Positions 63,412 through 64,000 of a stretch of 64,000 bases of DNA are shown here, piece by piece. The position numbers and the translations under genes are program-made. The DNA comes from Chondrus crispus (taxonomy: Eukaryota; Rhodophyta; Florideophyceae; Gigartinales; Gigartinaceae). Under the pieces are notes generated by a model, which ran no database searches, was not told the DNA's origin, and worked only from the letters and a program-made list of their open reading frames with translations. Each line of letters begins with the position of its first letter. Position 1 is the first letter of the stretch. The stretch covers positions 336,886 through 400,885 of the forward strand of contig NW_005178485.1 in the NCBI RefSeq assembly GCF_000350225.1, read 5' to 3'.

Positions 63412-64000
63412 TTCATCCTCATCAAAAGCCAAAGGATCGACATGCTTGGCTGTAAATCTTGCTCTCGCTCTGCGGCGACTTCGGCCAAAAGGCGCAAAGT
63501 CTCGGACGGATTGGTGACGCTGACAGTCGGGCGCCGAGGAGTCGCTGTAGTGTAATGCGCCTGTCAGGCAGAGACCAAGGTCCGACGGTCCAACACAAAC
63601 AACAACAACAAAAACAACAACTGCCAACGGCACAGCGCTACGGAGTGTTCGAAGCTCCCTGTCCTCTTTAAGCGGGTTTGCGGCCCGCAGTTGCTCGGAT
63701 CCCTGATAGGGGGGGCAAAGAGAAGGGCCCAGCCCGGGATCGGTAAATGGTGGTAGAGACTTGTAAAGGCAACCGCTCGACGAGTTCGGAGGGGTGTTTA
63801 GGTAAACCTGGTTCGATGGGTCGTAAATCCAATGCTCGTAGAGCGCCTTGTACACCTTATACCCTTGATAAGGTCTTCGACGGGGACGTCGCAACGTAGC
63901 CCGTCGGGAAAGAAGAAAACGTAGCAGCGCTACACCGTCGTACTGCCCGATGGCAAAGTACCAACACCGGATCGGTCGCAACCAGATTCCGATGGAACCA
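63412..64000. other. Upstream of Harbinger-like gene, nothing firm
   Basis: A minus-strand frame is open from 63981 into the transposase start, but its translation here is low-complexity (AVPLAVVVFVVVVCV from a CAACAACAA repeat at about 63597-63625) and not protein-like. No other feature was seen. Confidence 0.35.

Noticed and set aside
63420..63981. N-terminal extension of the Harbinger-like frame
   Set aside because: Translation is low-complexity from a simple repeat; family proteins start near the MGSESP-like position.
1..64000. tRNA, rRNA genes and CRISPR arrays
   Set aside because: No cloverleaf-like pattern with a GGTTCGAATCC-type box, no rRNA core sequence and no regularly spaced repeats were seen; a covariance-model scan would be decisive.

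Overview
This window is nuclear DNA of a eukaryote, most likely a red alga (Rhodophyta). The best clue is a FAS1-domain protein (46769-47575) whose N-terminus looks like a red-algal plastid transit peptide (phenylalanine near the start, then an Arg/Ser-rich stretch) and whose tail resembles phycobilisome-associated proteins. Genes are compact, with one to four exons and introns of about 90-220 bp (GT..AG). They sit among many broken transposons. The species is not determined, and the red-algal call is an inference. A 100-N scaffold gap lies at 11423-11522.

Region 1 (1-17.9 kb) is a nested graveyard of mobile elements: three copies of a TG..CA solo LTR, two with clear 5-bp target duplications; a 5.1-kb TTAA-flanked DNA transposon with an unusual DDE-like transposase; a pogo-like transposase gene split by one of the LTRs; a 5.2-kb piggyBac-like element with 13-bp terminal repeats and TTAG duplications; and a 538-bp pogo-type remnant.

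Region 2 (17.9-49.4 kb) is the host gene region. In order it holds: a 611-aa protein of unknown function (+); molybdopterin synthase large and small subunits as overlapping frames of one locus (-); an EH-domain endocytic protein (+); a MED28-like Mediator subunit (-); a degraded Tc1-like element; an RluA-type pseudouridine synthase with a 15-nt microexon (+); a type II membrane glycosyltransferase-like protein (-); an ORMDL protein (+); a half-size ABC transporter (+); an unknown 342-aa protein (-); complex I subunit NDUFA2 (+); a membrane-anchored methyltransferase-like protein (+); a phosphomannose-isomerase-like protein that has lost most zinc ligands (-); LSM7 (-); the FAS1 protein (+); and a TruA/PUS1-type pseudouridine synthase (-). 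These genes belong to unrelated pathways (Moco synthesis, endocytosis, transcription, RNA modification, sphingolipid control, respiration, RNA decay). They are neighbours rather than an operon. The exception is the molybdopterin synthase pair, where the overlap itself is the functional arrangement.

Region 3 (49.5-59.8 kb) is very GC-rich and is built from three related rolling-circle (Helitron-like) units lying head to tail. Two short non-autonomous units (1868 and 1837 bp) are followed by one autonomous 6.6-kb unit that encodes a zinc-finger protein, a Rep protein and a PIF1-like helicase, all on the minus strand. The inter-unit junction sequence is the same both times.

Region 4 (59.8-64.0 kb) turns AT-rich and holds a broken Harbinger-like (HARBI1/DDE_4) transposase and otherwise unrecognised sequence.
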